Below the pieces are notes generated by a model, which was not told where the DNA came from, ran no database searches, and was given only the letters and a program-made list of their open reading frames with translations. Shown one piece after another: positions 23,878-35,138 of a stretch of 64,000 bases of DNA. Position 1 is the first letter of the stretch; each line of letters starts with the position of its first letter. This DNA is from Orobanche coerulescens (Eukaryota > Streptophyta > Magnoliopsida > Lamiales > Orobanchaceae): NCBI GenBank assembly GCA_033398695.1, contig CM065801.1, forward strand, positions 106,137,170-106,201,169. The letters run 5' to 3'. Made by a program: the position numbers and the translations under genes.

Positions 23878-24958
23878 TTAGTTGGGCTCGGATAATCGAC
23901 GCATGCCTATGCCTCTCACATGTTCCCAAATGTAGATTTTTGCAGAGAATTAGTGAACAAGTCTGCGATATTCTCATCGGAACTCACTTGTTTCACTTCG
24001 ATATTCAGCAATTTCTGCTGTTGCTGATTGTAAAAGAACTTCGGTGTGATATGTTTGGTATTTTCACCCTTAATGAAACCTAACTTCATCTGCTCAATGC
24101 ATGCCACATTATCCTCAAAGATGCAAGTAGGGGTTGCAGTAGTGGACTTTAATCCACAAGTTCCTCGTATATGGTCTATGAATGACCGAAGACAAATGCA
24201 TTCCCTTATGGATTCGTGCAATGCAATTATCCCTACATGGTTCGAGGAAGTAGAAAACAGGGTCTGCTTGGTAGATCGCCGTATTCTTAATGGTGAACAA
24301 ATAACCAGTTTGAGAACGTCCTTTATGTGGGTCAGAGAGATAACTGGCATCAGCAAATCCAACTAACATATTGTTAGGATTCTCTACATAGGGGGTAAGC
24401 TTGCTTGCATTAGAACTTCTGGTAGTCAAGAAGCCATGCTTAGCTACAATATCAGAGGAAGATCAATGGTCGGTATGCATCATCTTAACCTCAACAATTC
24501 CTTTCGGAATATCACTCTCTCTTGCATAGGGAAAGAACAATCCAAGATCATTGGAGCCTTTCAAGTATCGAAAGATGTGTTTTACTCCATTCTAATGCCT
24601 TATTGTCGGAGTGGAGCTAAATCTCGCAAACAAATTTACAGAGAATGCGATGTCTGAGCGAGTACATTGAGCCAGATACAACAACGCACCTATTGCACTA
24701 AGGTATGGTGTTCTGCTCCAAGGACCTCTTCATCCTCCTCTTTACGACGAAACGGATCTTTGTTCATTTACAAACTTCGACCAACCATGAGGGTAGCAAG
24801 AGGATGTGCCTTGTCCATACTAAATCTCCTGAGTATCTTCTGTGCATAGGTAGATTGATGAATGAGTATACCATCATATCGATGTTCTAGCTCTAAGCCC
24901 AAGCAGAATCGAGTCCTCCCAAGGTCTTTCATCTCGAATTCGGATTTAAGGTAGCGGG
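23878..24958 (-). pseudogene. C1 copia pol, 3' half (RT end, RNase H)
   Basis: Minus-strand fragments in copia order: the end of the RT palm and thumb (FEMKDLGRTRFCLGLELE and HQSTYAQKILRRFSMDKAHP near 24960-24770), then RNase H with GFADASYLSDPHKGRSQTGY (about 24345-24285), HESIRE, EDNVACIEQMKLGFIKG, HITPKFF and DENIADLFTNSL (to about 23950). After a frame change the protein ends RRLSEPN before TAA at 23878-23880. Several frameshifts and stops separate the pieces. The RT reading breaks off exactly at the GCGGG target site of element C2 and resumes at 29024. Confidence 0.82.
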
Positions 24959-25997
24959 TGTTGGGTACCGATTCGGATATTTGCGCCGTTTGCGGAAGTG
25001 TAAATAAAAGGTGCGGAAAATAAAGGACACGAGGATATATAGAGGTTCGGCTATAATCGAGCCTACGTCCTCTCTCGGTATCTTTTTCTATAGGATCAAG
25101 ATAAAAACCTCTACGCCTCTCTTCTATCGGTCGAGGTATAACCGTTACAATCACGTCTTCTATTGGTCCGTGATAAACCACTCGTACTTGTCTTTGCGTC
25201 GGTCCAAGTTAAACCGTTTTCCTTTTCTATCGGACAAGGAATCAACCGCTCTAGCTTTCTATGGGTACTAGATAAACCTCACTTAGATATCGATTGCGAT
25301 TCTAATAATGCCGGATCCTTGATCCTAATAACACCGAATCTAATCGTATCTTTTCTTTTACCACTCGTGTATGTTTTCGTGAATTCTCACTCAAACACTT
25401 ACAATTAAGCTCAATATCAACAACAAGAATGTGTGTAATAATATCACAAGAATAGACAATTTGCTCAAGGTTGTTGTTTTTAAACAATACCATAGGGATG
25501 GTATTTATAGGCTCCATCTTCAAACTAGCCGTTATCTGCGCACTGCTTTGCATTAAATGCGCTATCACATTCATATTACGACGTAAGCTTCATTACGTCG
25601 TTAACCTCCCGGGTTACGACGTTAGCCTAGTCGATTTGATCCGGTGAGTTTTCGTTTCTTTGGTTACGTACGTTAGTAATGACATCGTTACGTACGTTAA
25701 CATTACGTCACTGCTGACGTCATATATCCGTTGTATGCTTTGCTGACTTTGACTCCTCCAACGTTCACTTGTTTGAACTCCTTTACGTACGTTATCTCTC
25801 ATCCATTACGTACGTTAAGCTGCTTCCATTACGTACGTTAATGATTACATATTACGTACGTTAGCTTTGTGTTTTTCCAGCTTTTTGCACTTCGTTTTCC
25901 TTCGATGCTTGCTTCGTCTCTTCGTTGTTTTGTTTTGCTTATCAACATTAATCATCAAAACACTTTTAATTTATGTATGGAACAAAATGTTCCAACA
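24959..25997 (-). repeat. 3' LTR of C2
   Basis: 1039 bp. It is nearly identical to the 5' LTR (28054-29018) except in two places: about 75 extra bases near 25878-25955, and a cluster of changes at about 25530-25650. In that cluster three palindromes have each lost one base (ACGACGT or ACGTCGT in place of ACGTACGT). Confidence 0.9.
25502..25868 (-). promoter_or_regulatory. U3 palindrome array and TATA box of C2 3' LTR
   Basis: Six intact ACGTACGT cores and three copies with a one-base deletion, upstream (on the minus strand) of CTATAAATA (complement of 25502-25510). Confidence 0.68.
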
Positions 25998-26450
25998 ATC
26001 TCCCCCTTTTTGATGATTACAAAACAACACTCCGACAATGGGATTTTCCTGCAAAAATACAAATATATGTATATCTTTACAGACCAAAGTTTTCGACTTT
26101 GTCCGTTTTGTTAGAATCTTCTCCCATTTCTTTTTCGACTCCTTTTCTTTTCCCCATTTTTAAATTTTCATCGTCTTTTCGACGTCTCCGCATTTTTCTA
26201 TTTCTGTCATTTTCTCGACTTCTCCTTTTCATTTTTCAACTCCTTCGTTTCTCCCCCTTTTAGGGTAAATCCTATTTTTCTTATTTTCCTCCTTTCTCTC
26301 CCCCTTTTTGTTTTCATCAAAATAGCAATTGAAATATGTGATACCAAAATGTAGAATATGCACGATATCAATTTATGATAAAAAAATGCATAAAGGGTAA
26401 AAACTCCCCCTGAAAATATTATTTCCCCTTAAAAAAAAAATACTCCCCCT
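25998..26450 (-). other. Multiple polypurine tracts of C2
   Basis: On the minus strand AAAAAGGGGGAGAT abuts the 3' LTR (complement of 25998-26011). Similar AGGGGGAG-type tracts occur at the complements of about 26250, 26298, 26404 and 26443. Serial purine tracts between gag/pol and the 3' LTR fit the Sirevirus pattern. The rest of this stretch is AT-rich, with no gene seen. Confidence 0.65.
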
Positions 26451-26557
26451 GAGTAAAATACAAAAATCAATTTTTGGGGATCCAACCTATAGTTGGTTTT
26501 TGTTTAGAAACGTAGACGATATTTGAAACGATTGTTCCTTTAGGAACCCAAATTTTC

Positions 26558-27996
26558 TTAATTTTTATCGTCCGCTTCGGGCTTTTGCAACTTGAAATAT
26601 GATGCCCGATTTTCGCAATGGGGTATTTTAAAATTAACGGATTCGTTTTTCGAACGTGGTTTGAATCCTAACCCCTCTTTATTCAAAGTAAATTTTTGAA
26701 CACCAAGCATTTGTTCAAATTTCTCATTTCCGCACGAGAATTTCTTTGTCAAAGATTTAAGCTCGGTTTGAATTTTGGCGAGATCATCCTTCAAAATATT
26801 TTCATTTTCAATACACTTTGAATGATCGATTTCAACAAATTTTCCCTTCTTGATAATTTTGGAATTTTCAATTTCCAAAGATTTAATTTTAGACTTAAGG
26901 GATTTGATTTCCGATAATGCATTTTGAAAATCCGTATGAAATAATTCAAATGCATCAAAAAGTTCATCACGAGAGGATGTACTTACCTGGCTTTCGACGT
27001 CGCTGTCGTCGAACGAACTCCGGGCCATGAGAGCGAGATTATTTTGATTGATGAAATCATCGTCTTCATCTTCATCGCTCCAAGTAGCCACGAGAACCTC
27101 CTTCTTGGGTTTGACACGACAATGCTTAGCGAAGTGGCCTGGTTTTCCACATAATCGACAAGAGTTGTCGAATTTCTTAGATTCGCCCGAGATATCCTTC
27201 TTCCTCCGGTTTAATAAGGTTTGAAACTTATTAATGTTTTTGGCATAATATGCCGATTCTTCGTCGCTTTCCTCCACCGGAATTTCTTCTTTCTTCCTCG
27301 ACATCTTAGCCTTCATGGCTAACGATCGTTCCTTCGGCTTCGGCTTGACACTTCGTGATTTTAAAACAATCTCATAATTGATTATTGAACCAACAAGGGC
27401 ACTAAAATCGAGCGTGTTGAGGTCTTTAGATTCCATAATCGCGGTCACGGTGCCGTCCCATTCGCTAGGTAGTGATCGTAAGATTTTCTTAACTTTTTCA
27501 CTACTAGATAATGGTTTGCCAAACGAAGCTAGTCCATTGGTGATGGCCAGAATCGGTCGAGCATATTGGTGATGGACTCGTCACCCTTCATCATGAATAA
27601 CTCGTAGTCATGGAGAAGCATATTTATCTTCGTCTCCTTGACTTGAGTCGTCCCTTCGTGTGTGATTTCTAGAATTTTCCATATTTCTTTCGCACTCTCA
27701 CACGATGAGATTCGATTGACCTCTTCCGGATTTAAGGCACAAAATAAGAGTTGAGTAGCCTTACAATTTAGATGGTCATTTTTCCAATCGGCATCGTCGT
27801 ATTCTTCGAAAGATTTGAGCGTACCGTCGGATTTGATTGGAACTTTCGGGCCAAGGCAAATATTCTTCCAAATTTCGATGTCGTATGCTCGGATGAATAT
27901 CGACATCTTCTTCTTCCACGTCAAATAATTTGAGCCATCAAAGAATGGTGGTCGGTTGAGATCAAGGCCTTCGACGGGAGCCATTTGAAAAGCCAT
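26558..27996 (-). pseudogene. C2 gag (copia UBN2-type) with CCHC knuckle, one frameshift
   Basis: Starts at the ATG at 27996. The N-terminal part has PPFFDGSNYLTWKKKM and further Trp and Asp positions typical of the copia gag (UBN2/DUF4219) domain, to about residue 150. A one-base frameshift near 27540 breaks it, and the frame resumes at about 27530 with intact gag sequence running to TAA at 26558. The second part has a basic linker, a CCHC zinc knuckle CRLCGKPGHFAKHC, an acidic stretch, and a long Lys/Glu/Leu-rich segment (KSLKSKIKSLEIENSKI) with heptad-like spacing, probably a coiled coil. Total is about 480 residues. Apart from the frameshift it looks young. It is followed by non-coding DNA instead of pol, so the element would rely on another copia for its enzymes. 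Confidence 0.85.
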
Positions 27997-28039
27997 TTTG
28001 GATCTTCTCCTCGGATGTTAAGCCGCGTATTGGAGTGCT

Positions 28040-28051
28040 GCTCTGATACCA
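28040..28051 (-). other. Primer-binding site of C2
   Basis: The minus strand reads TGGTATCAGAGC two bases inside the 5' LTR (complement of 28040-28051). This matches the initiator-Met tRNA 3' end. Confidence 0.85.
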
Positions 28052-28053
28052 AT

Positions 28054-29018
28054 TGTTGGGTACCGATTCGGATATTTGCGCCGTTTGCGGAAGCGTAAAT
28101 AAAAGGTGCGGAAAATAAAGGACACGAGGATATATAGAGGTTCGTCTATAATCGAGCCTACATCCTCTCTCGGTATCTTTTTCTATAGGATCAAGATAAA
28201 AACCTCTACGCCTCTCTTCTATCGGTCGAGGTATAACCGTTACAATCACGTCTTCTATTGGTCCGTGATAAACCACTCGTACTTGTCTTTGCGTCGGTCC
28301 AAGTTAAACCGTTTTCCTTTTCTATCGGACAAGGAATCAACCGCTCTAGCTTTCTATGGGTACTAGATAAACCTCACTTAGATATCGATTGCGATTCTAA
28401 TAATGCCGGATCCTTGATCCTAATAACACCGAATCCAATCGTATCTTTTCTTTTACCACTCGTGTATGTTTTCGTGAATTCTCACTCAAACACTTACAAT
28501 TAAGCTCAATATCAACAACAAGAATGTGTGTAATAATATCACAAGAATAGACAATTTGCTCAAGGTTGTTGTTTTTAAACAATACCATAGGGATGGTATT
28601 TATAGGCTCCATCTTCAAACTAGCCGTTAGCTGCTGCACACTGCATTACGTATGCTATCACATTCATATTACGTACGTAAGCTTCATTACGTACGTTAGC
28701 CTCCCCAGGTTACGTACGTTATCCTAGTCCAGTTTCAGTCCAGTGAGTTTTCGTTTCTTTGGTTACGTACGTTAGAAATGACATCGTTACGTACGTTAAC
28801 ATTACGTCACTGCTGACGTCATATATCCGTTGTATGCTTTGCTGACTTTGACTCCTCCAACGTTCACTTGTTTGAACTCCTTTACGTACGTTATCTCTCA
28901 TCCATTACGTACGTTAAGCTGCTTCCATTACGTACGTTAATGATCACATATTACGTACGTTAGCTTTGTGTTTTTTCAAAACACTTTTAATTTATGTATG
29001 GAACAAAATGTTCCAACA
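28054..29018 (-). repeat. 5' LTR of C2
   Basis: 965 bp, TGTTGGAACA to GGTACCCAACA on the minus strand, next to the GCGGG duplication. It differs from the 3' LTR by few substitutions over most of its length, pointing to a relatively recent insertion. Confidence 0.92.
28597..28960 (-). promoter_or_regulatory. U3 palindrome array and TATA box of C2 5' LTR
   Basis: Nine intact ACGTACGT cores (about 28671, 28689, 28712, 28764, 28788, 28883, 28906, 28930 and 28953), most within TTACGTACGTTA, then CTATAAATA on the minus strand (complement of 28597-28605). This is the best preserved array in the window. Confidence 0.75.
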
Positions 29019-29023
29019 GCGGG

Positions 29024-30541
29024 CCGTTTCGTTGACCTGATCTATGGTACCGATAATATTCATGTCATCTACATAGACGGCTACAATCACAAATCCTGTA
29101 TCTGTTCTTTTCACAAAAATGCATGGACAGATATCACTGTTCTCGTATCCCTTCCCAATCAAGTATTCACGTAGGCGGTTGTGCCATATCTTTCCGGATT
29201 GTTTCAACCCATACAGTGAACGATGCAATTTCACAGCGTAAGCACTCCGTGGCTTAGAGCTACTTGATTTGGGCAACGAAATCCCTTCGGGACTTTCATA
29301 TAAATATCTGTATCTAGATCCCCATAAAGATACGCTGTAACCACATCCATAAGTTGTATATTCAGTTTTTCGGACACTACCAAACTGATTAAGTGGCGGA
29401 AAGTGATGATGTCCATAACGGGAGAATACGTCTCCTCGTAATCAATGTCAGGGCACTACGGGAATCCTTGGGCAACTAGTCTCGCTTTATAATGCATGAC
29501 CTCATTCTTATCATTGCGTTTACGAACAAAAACCCACTTATGTCCAACTGGTTTAACGCCCACAGGTACTGTCTCGATACGGCCAAATACCTCACGTTTA
29601 GCCATTGAGTCTAGTTCAACTTGCATTACGTCTTTCCATTTCGGCCAGTCGGCTCGTTGTTGACATTCAGCAACCAAGCGCGGATCAGCATCGTCCTCTT
29701 CAATAATTTCTTGAGCGACGAAATAGGAAAAGCATCATCGACTAGTGTGGACGACCTGTCCAATAGTACGTATTAACTCATACATTGCATCGAGATTTCT
29801 TTATTCTCTGACATCAACAAAGTTTCCGACCCGTCCGTCGATTGTTCCATTGTTGATTCGAGGACATATCAGTAGTCAGGGATAACTTCTTGTGACGGAT
29901 TCACTGTGTCGATAATGAGAGGATTTTGTGCCTCCGTTTCTCTTCTCTTTCGAGGTTCGGTATCCTTTCTACCCACTAGTCTCCCCCTCTTTCGAGAAGG
30001 GATAAGAGCAGTCGAAGCAGCCGCCCACCACTAAGGTCGATGCCTGGGGCATAATTCCTTTGGGAGGCTGAACCTTGCCCTATAACTGGGAATTCTAACA
30101 TTGCAGGAACATTCGCAGCGGGAATGGTAAATCTTGTCACTTTCACAGTATCAGTAAAGCTGTCGGGCATCGAATCCGCAATTTTATGAAGATTGAGAAT
30201 ACGTTGTACTTCTAGCTCGGATTGAGCCATGCGGGGATCTTGATGAGGCAAAGAGAGAGAACACCAGAAAATTTCCTGGCGTCCAACTGGAACCGTTCGA
30301 TTCCTCTCTCCCCCTAACGACGTGAAGTTTGTCTCATCAAAGTGAGAGTCTGTAAACAGATCTCTTGTCAAAGATTCCAAATAGCGGAAGATTTTAGGTG
30401 ATTCATAGCCAACGTATATACCTAATCGTCTTTGTGGACCCATTTTCGTACGCAGTGGAGGCATAATTGCCACATAGACTGCACAACCAAAAATACGTAA
30501 GTGTGAAATATCAGGCTCATATCCAGTTACCAACTGGTACG
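29024..30541 (-). pseudogene. C1 copia pol, 5' half (integrase C-terminus, RT N-terminus)
   Basis: Read on the minus strand from 30541: GYEPDISHLRIFGCAVYV and LGIYVGYESPKIFRYLE mark the C-terminal part of a copia integrase. A degenerate linker follows, then the RT start (WPKWKDVMQVELDSM, GHKWVFVRKRN, HYKARLVAQGFP at about 29650-29456), MDVVTAYLYGDLDTDIYMKVP (about 29350) and SLYGLKQSGKIWHNRL leading to YVDDMNIIG, which carries the catalytic YVDD. The frame is broken at several places. It is cut at 29023 by C2 and at 30541 by the left end of element F, so protease and gag would lie beyond F, outside the window. Confidence 0.85.
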
Positions 30542-32616
30542 TGTTGGGCTTTTTACCGAACTAAAAAGATTTGTAATCTCATCATATATCGAAATAGATC
30601 AACGGAAGTATAATATAATATGTAAAAAAAACCTCCGAGGATCCAAGTATATTAACAAAGTACGAAGAACAAGATTGTTACCTCTTGTAGCGAGTTTTCG
30701 ATTGAGCCTTCTAGAGACGTTACAAGAAGCGAGCTGTAAAACCCCACAAAAAAAAATCATGTAAGTGTTAGACTTAGTATATATAATTTTAAGACATCAT
30801 CTCATTGTTATGAATAAATTTTGTTACGAACCCCGTGATGTTTCGATCCATTAATTGTTAATCGCCCAAATTTAAATTTTATTAAATATTTAGCACACAT
30901 AATTAATTAAATAACATACTAAAATAACTAATGGGCTCAACCCAACTGAATAAAATTCCTAAGACTTGAATTTACAATTTAAAGCCCAACTAGCTAACTA
31001 GCCCAACCCAACTAATTAAATTATCAACTATTACAATTATAATTATACTCTTAAATTAACAAAAAAAAATATGATACACACACATACACATATATGGGCG
31101 GTCAAGGGGGGAAAAAGAGGAGGAATTCTAGAGTCTTCATGCAAGACTCTTGACACATGTTCCCATTCCACTTCTCAACCCTCATTATACTAACTTTAAA
31201 TACCCAAACTTAGCAATAGCCACCCTTTACACTTTCAACAACAACAACAAAAAAATCTGCAATGAGAGACTAGAGAGAGAGGAGAGGGCCGAACCAAAAA
31301 GGAAGGAGGAAGAAGAAGAAAATTCAAGCAAAAATTGATAATTCTTTTCCCATCTTTCCTTTTGTAATTATAGTTACTACCATCCTAATCTAACTAAATC
31401 TTAAAACATGCAAACAAAACATATATCTTGGATGCATGCTTCGGCTGAGCCTAGTAGTGGTGAAGGGGAAGATAGTCTTTCAACTTCCGAGACCTAGAAT
31501 CGACTAAATCAGGCAAGATCGAGGTGGGTGAAACTCTTTCAAACTTTTAATTAATAACTCTTGGTTTTGCTTATGATGCATGTTCTAAATCTGAAAGTTC
31601 TTGATATATAATATTCAAAAATTTATGAAAAACTTCATATTAGAATTTATGCTATAAAATTTATATTAAAAATACATATATATCGTTTTCTTCATGAACT
31701 ATGATTCTAAAGGTATGAAAAATATAGAGCATGCACTAATATGAATTTCTTATATGAATGCATATTTTAAAGATTTATTATATGTATTAACATGCAATAC
31801 GATTTTAGTGAATTTAAATGACATCCGAATTGGTAGTCGGATTCTGATTATGTGAAAAATTGAAATTTCATGACTTCTTCGTAATTTCTTGTAAACTCCA
31901 TCAAAAATATGGAACTTGTGTTATATGACTAAGATATGTTATGTGGATAAATTATTTTTGGTCAAAATGGGACTTGAAATGAATAAACGGAACTTTTGGG
32001 CATAATTCGTAATTTCTTAAAGTTTGGGTACTAAACTGAAATTATGAAATAAAACATTCTAGACCTTGGACAGTACATATTAGATCATGTATGGGCTGTC
32101 CGTAAAGTTTCAAGTGATTCAAAGTTCGATATCTAAACTTATTAGTGCAAATTGCAATTTTAAAACAATTTTGGGGGTCAGATGCAAGAAAACAAAAATT
32201 CTGGACCAAGTCCGAATTTTTCTGGAATTTTTACAAATCTGAAATTCCAGGTTCATCACGAGTCATCTCGTAAAATTTCGTTAAATTCTGAGCTAAATTC
32301 ATAGCTCTATAAGCCTCGGAACGATTTCCTTAAGTTTTGGGGCGATACCGTAATTTCTAGGAATTTTAGTCCCGAAAATGGAAATTTCTGAATTTCCATT
32401 AAATCTGGAGTCGAGGAAGTATTTTTGGCTTCCTCATAAATTTTCATCACCGTCCGATTTCATTTCATACTCCAAACGCTTAGGTTCGAACCTAAGGGTA
32501 AAAACGTCATTTCGACCTATTTAAGAAAACCCTCATTTCATTTCGTCGAACCTATCCCGTTTTATCGTGCCACAAATATAAGTAACCATATCCCATACTT
32601 AATCAAAAGGCGCTAT

Positions 32617-34944
32617 TGTAATACCACCGGTATTTCATGCTTTATTACTTTGTACTGTGTGAATTTTTGTAATGTGACGTCATTTCTATTTATGTATTCC
32701 ATTGAGTGCTATACAATTGTGCAATGTGGATGAAACGGAGGTGACATGCCTTGACGTCGTTGGACGATCGTCAGTGCAAATATGACGGTGGCCAACGTCT
32801 TGTTCCCCGATAATTGTTGACGAGTGGAAAGGACGGTCACCCCGAGATGGTTAAAATGTGTTATGTGGCTAAAGAACTGAATATCTAACGCATGCTAAGT
32901 ATATGCCTAACGTACGCTAGAAATAAGGTGTTACATACGTTAAGGTATCTATATTACGTATGTAACGGGTGAGTAGGTCTCCCGACCAGAATCTTTCTTT
33001 TGACGCGGAGGAAGCTACTTTCGGCGGGCTAGAGGACAAACGAGTTAACCCTTGATAGCGTACGCTATTCTCCAAACCTAACGTACGCTATCGACTGGGG
33101 CTTTATGTACGTAACAACGGCTAACGTACGTAACACTTGGGCATATTTCAGGCAGTGACCTCTGGACGGACTTTACATACGTTAGTCTTTAAGTATTACG
33201 TACGTAAGTAGCTTTACATACGTAATATCTGTATCATTAACGTACGTTATCCAAACCGAGTGTTATAAAATAACACTTCCCCTCTTCATTTGCACGACCC
33301 CAACCTTGCAAGAAGACACTCTTGGAGCATTTCCCAGCCTTATACTCAGTTTCTAGCCTCTCATATACATGAGTTAGCATTAAGAAGGTGGTTTCTTGAG
33401 CTCCGGTGAAGATTATCCAAGTCATTCAAGCCACTTTTTGTTCCTCCTCATAGTTCTTGTGGATTCGTCAACTCTTTTCACTATTCTTCATCTTCTAAGG
33501 TAAGTCTATCAATCCTTGAAGTAATCTCTTCAATATTACTGATTATTACTCGTTAGATTATGGGTATTTGGGTAGATTTTCCTAAAATCTCGTAGACGAT
33601 CTAAACGGACGAACTTGTAGAATCGGAGTTATCGTTGTTCGTATATTTCATTTTCATACAACTCATTGTAACAATCACATACAAGAACTTCCATCTTAAT
33701 TTACGTTGGGACCATATATAATCGACGAATCAATTGTAGAAGGATTTCGTAGGGATTCATCACCGTTCGATAAACTAGTCGTAACTTACTCTTGCAAAAT
33801 GATGATCAATGTTAAACGTTGATAAAGGAATTAATTCGATGATATTAATGTCACTGAAAATCGTTAGCCATAATCATTGTGTTAAATAATAGTTTATCGA
33901 TTGTAGAACTTGTAATAGAGACTTGGATTAGGAGTATGGGATTTGGTTATGATATGTTCGATTGTTGCCAACCGAATAGTGGTAGGGATGATCTTGTTGA
34001 ACGAATTGACGTATTTAACGTTAACCATGGAATTGAATGGTAAATGAAACGTAGTGCTTATGAACTTAGAAACGATACTAATGTTGGTAATTAAGACTAC
34101 GTTAGGAATCTGGTTGGGAAAGGGAGACTAACTTTATTCATCATGATCCGTAAGAGGCGTTAATCGGATATTACGTGATTAGGTTAAGCTCGAGCGGGCG
34201 TGGGGATTTTGGTTATCATAAAGCACCTACCGTCGGATCACAGGCAAGTGAAATCTTACTTGAGAAATGCTAATATTTTCGTAATGTTGTATTTATGTAT
34301 GTGCCATTGTTGATGAATGTTGACAATTGTCTTTCTCTAAAATGTATTATAAATGGGCCGATGTGTTGGGGATAAAACGTGTATGGTACCCGTATGGAAA
34401 TGTGTTAGGGGATAAGATCCGAATTGGGCACCTATGTTCCGGGGTATTCCCGTGTGGATACTTTCGTGACCCTTGGTTGGGACCTTGGGGTTTATGTGAT
34501 AAAAGAGAAAGACGACGTTGGTCGTGTGATGAAATATTCTTTGTTGGTTATATGGCACTGTACTTGGTAAAATGGTGTATATCGTTGCTAGTAATTGTTA
34601 GTGGTATGCATTCTCTGACCCTGGTTATCTGGCATGATTTGTCATGCTAGGTAAATTTGTTAATCTTGTGTAGGATATTCCCAAGTGGTCCAGTCAGACT
34701 TGAACGGTGTTGGAATAATCTCTTGCCACTGTTTAAACTATATTTGATTTCCAAAACCTTCGTTGTGTAATAATCAAACTTTGGATTGTTTTTCTTCTTA
34801 AAACCTTTGGTCTCATGATATGTAACAATTGACTTATTGTTTTATTGTAATTTCCATAAATTATCTATTTTCTAAATTAGCCTTGTGGGTCCCACACGGG
34901 ATTCACGGCAATTTAATACCTCGGGAAGCTTTGGGGGTGTTACA
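32617..34944 (+). repeat. E LTR-A
   Basis: 2328 bp, from TGTAATACCACC to GGGGGTGTTACA. Order: short 5' block, palindrome array, TATA box at 33264, leader with AAG-GTAAGT at 33497-33505, and a block GTGGGTCCCACACGGG near the 3' end. Confidence 0.93.
32886..33271 (+). promoter_or_regulatory. U3 palindrome array and TATA box of E LTR-A
   Basis: About twelve motif copies derived from TAACGTACGTTA, three with an intact ACGTACGT core (33122-33133, 33195-33206 and 33238-33249 regions). Many others differ by C-to-T or G-to-A at the CG sites. TATAAAAT follows at 33264-33271. Confidence 0.7.
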
Positions 34945-34949
34945 GAAAA

Positions 34950-34961
34950 TGGTATCGGAGC
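34950..34961 (+). other. Primer-binding site, E interior 1
   Basis: TGGTATCGGAGC five bases after LTR-A; one base from the initiator-Met tRNA complement. Confidence 0.85.
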
Positions 34962-35138
34962 AGTACTCCTGGTTTAAATAAAATTCACCTAAATTTCAAA
35001 GTTAATTCAGTCCAACACCCCAAGCGACCGTCAGTCCTCATGGGAATACGAAGTAAGTGACATGTGTGTTTTCTGTCTAAGTACTGCATTTAATTGTAAA
35101 CTGTGTATGAAACTGGCTTTAGATTAATACTGTCAGTA

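Larger units (their letters stand above)
24959..29018 (-). mobile_element. C2: gag-only copia element, Sirevirus-like
   Basis: A 4060-bp element flanked by GCGGG (24954-24958 and 29019-29023), inserted into the RT of C1. It has two LTRs starting TGTTGG and ending CCAACA. Read on the minus strand it has a primer site TGGTATCAGAGC (28051-28040), a gag gene, several purine tracts and then the 3' LTR. The 2056-bp interior has no protease, integrase, RT or RNase H. A long gag with a CCHC knuckle and coiled-coil tail, plus multiple AGGGGGAG tracts, are features I associate with Sireviruses (copia SIRE/Maximus lineage). That placement is inference without an RT. Confidence 0.88.

Noticed and set aside
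28640..28970. Palindrome arrays as a CRISPR or satellite array
   Set aside because: Repeat spacing is irregular, spacers are not unique inserts of fixed length, and the arrays lie inside LTR promoters of a plant genome.
31150..31338. 62-codon ORF recurring at 55381-55569
   Set aside because: It occupies the same leader segment of both D LTRs, is low complexity (Glu-rich from an AG-rich stretch) and has no domain.
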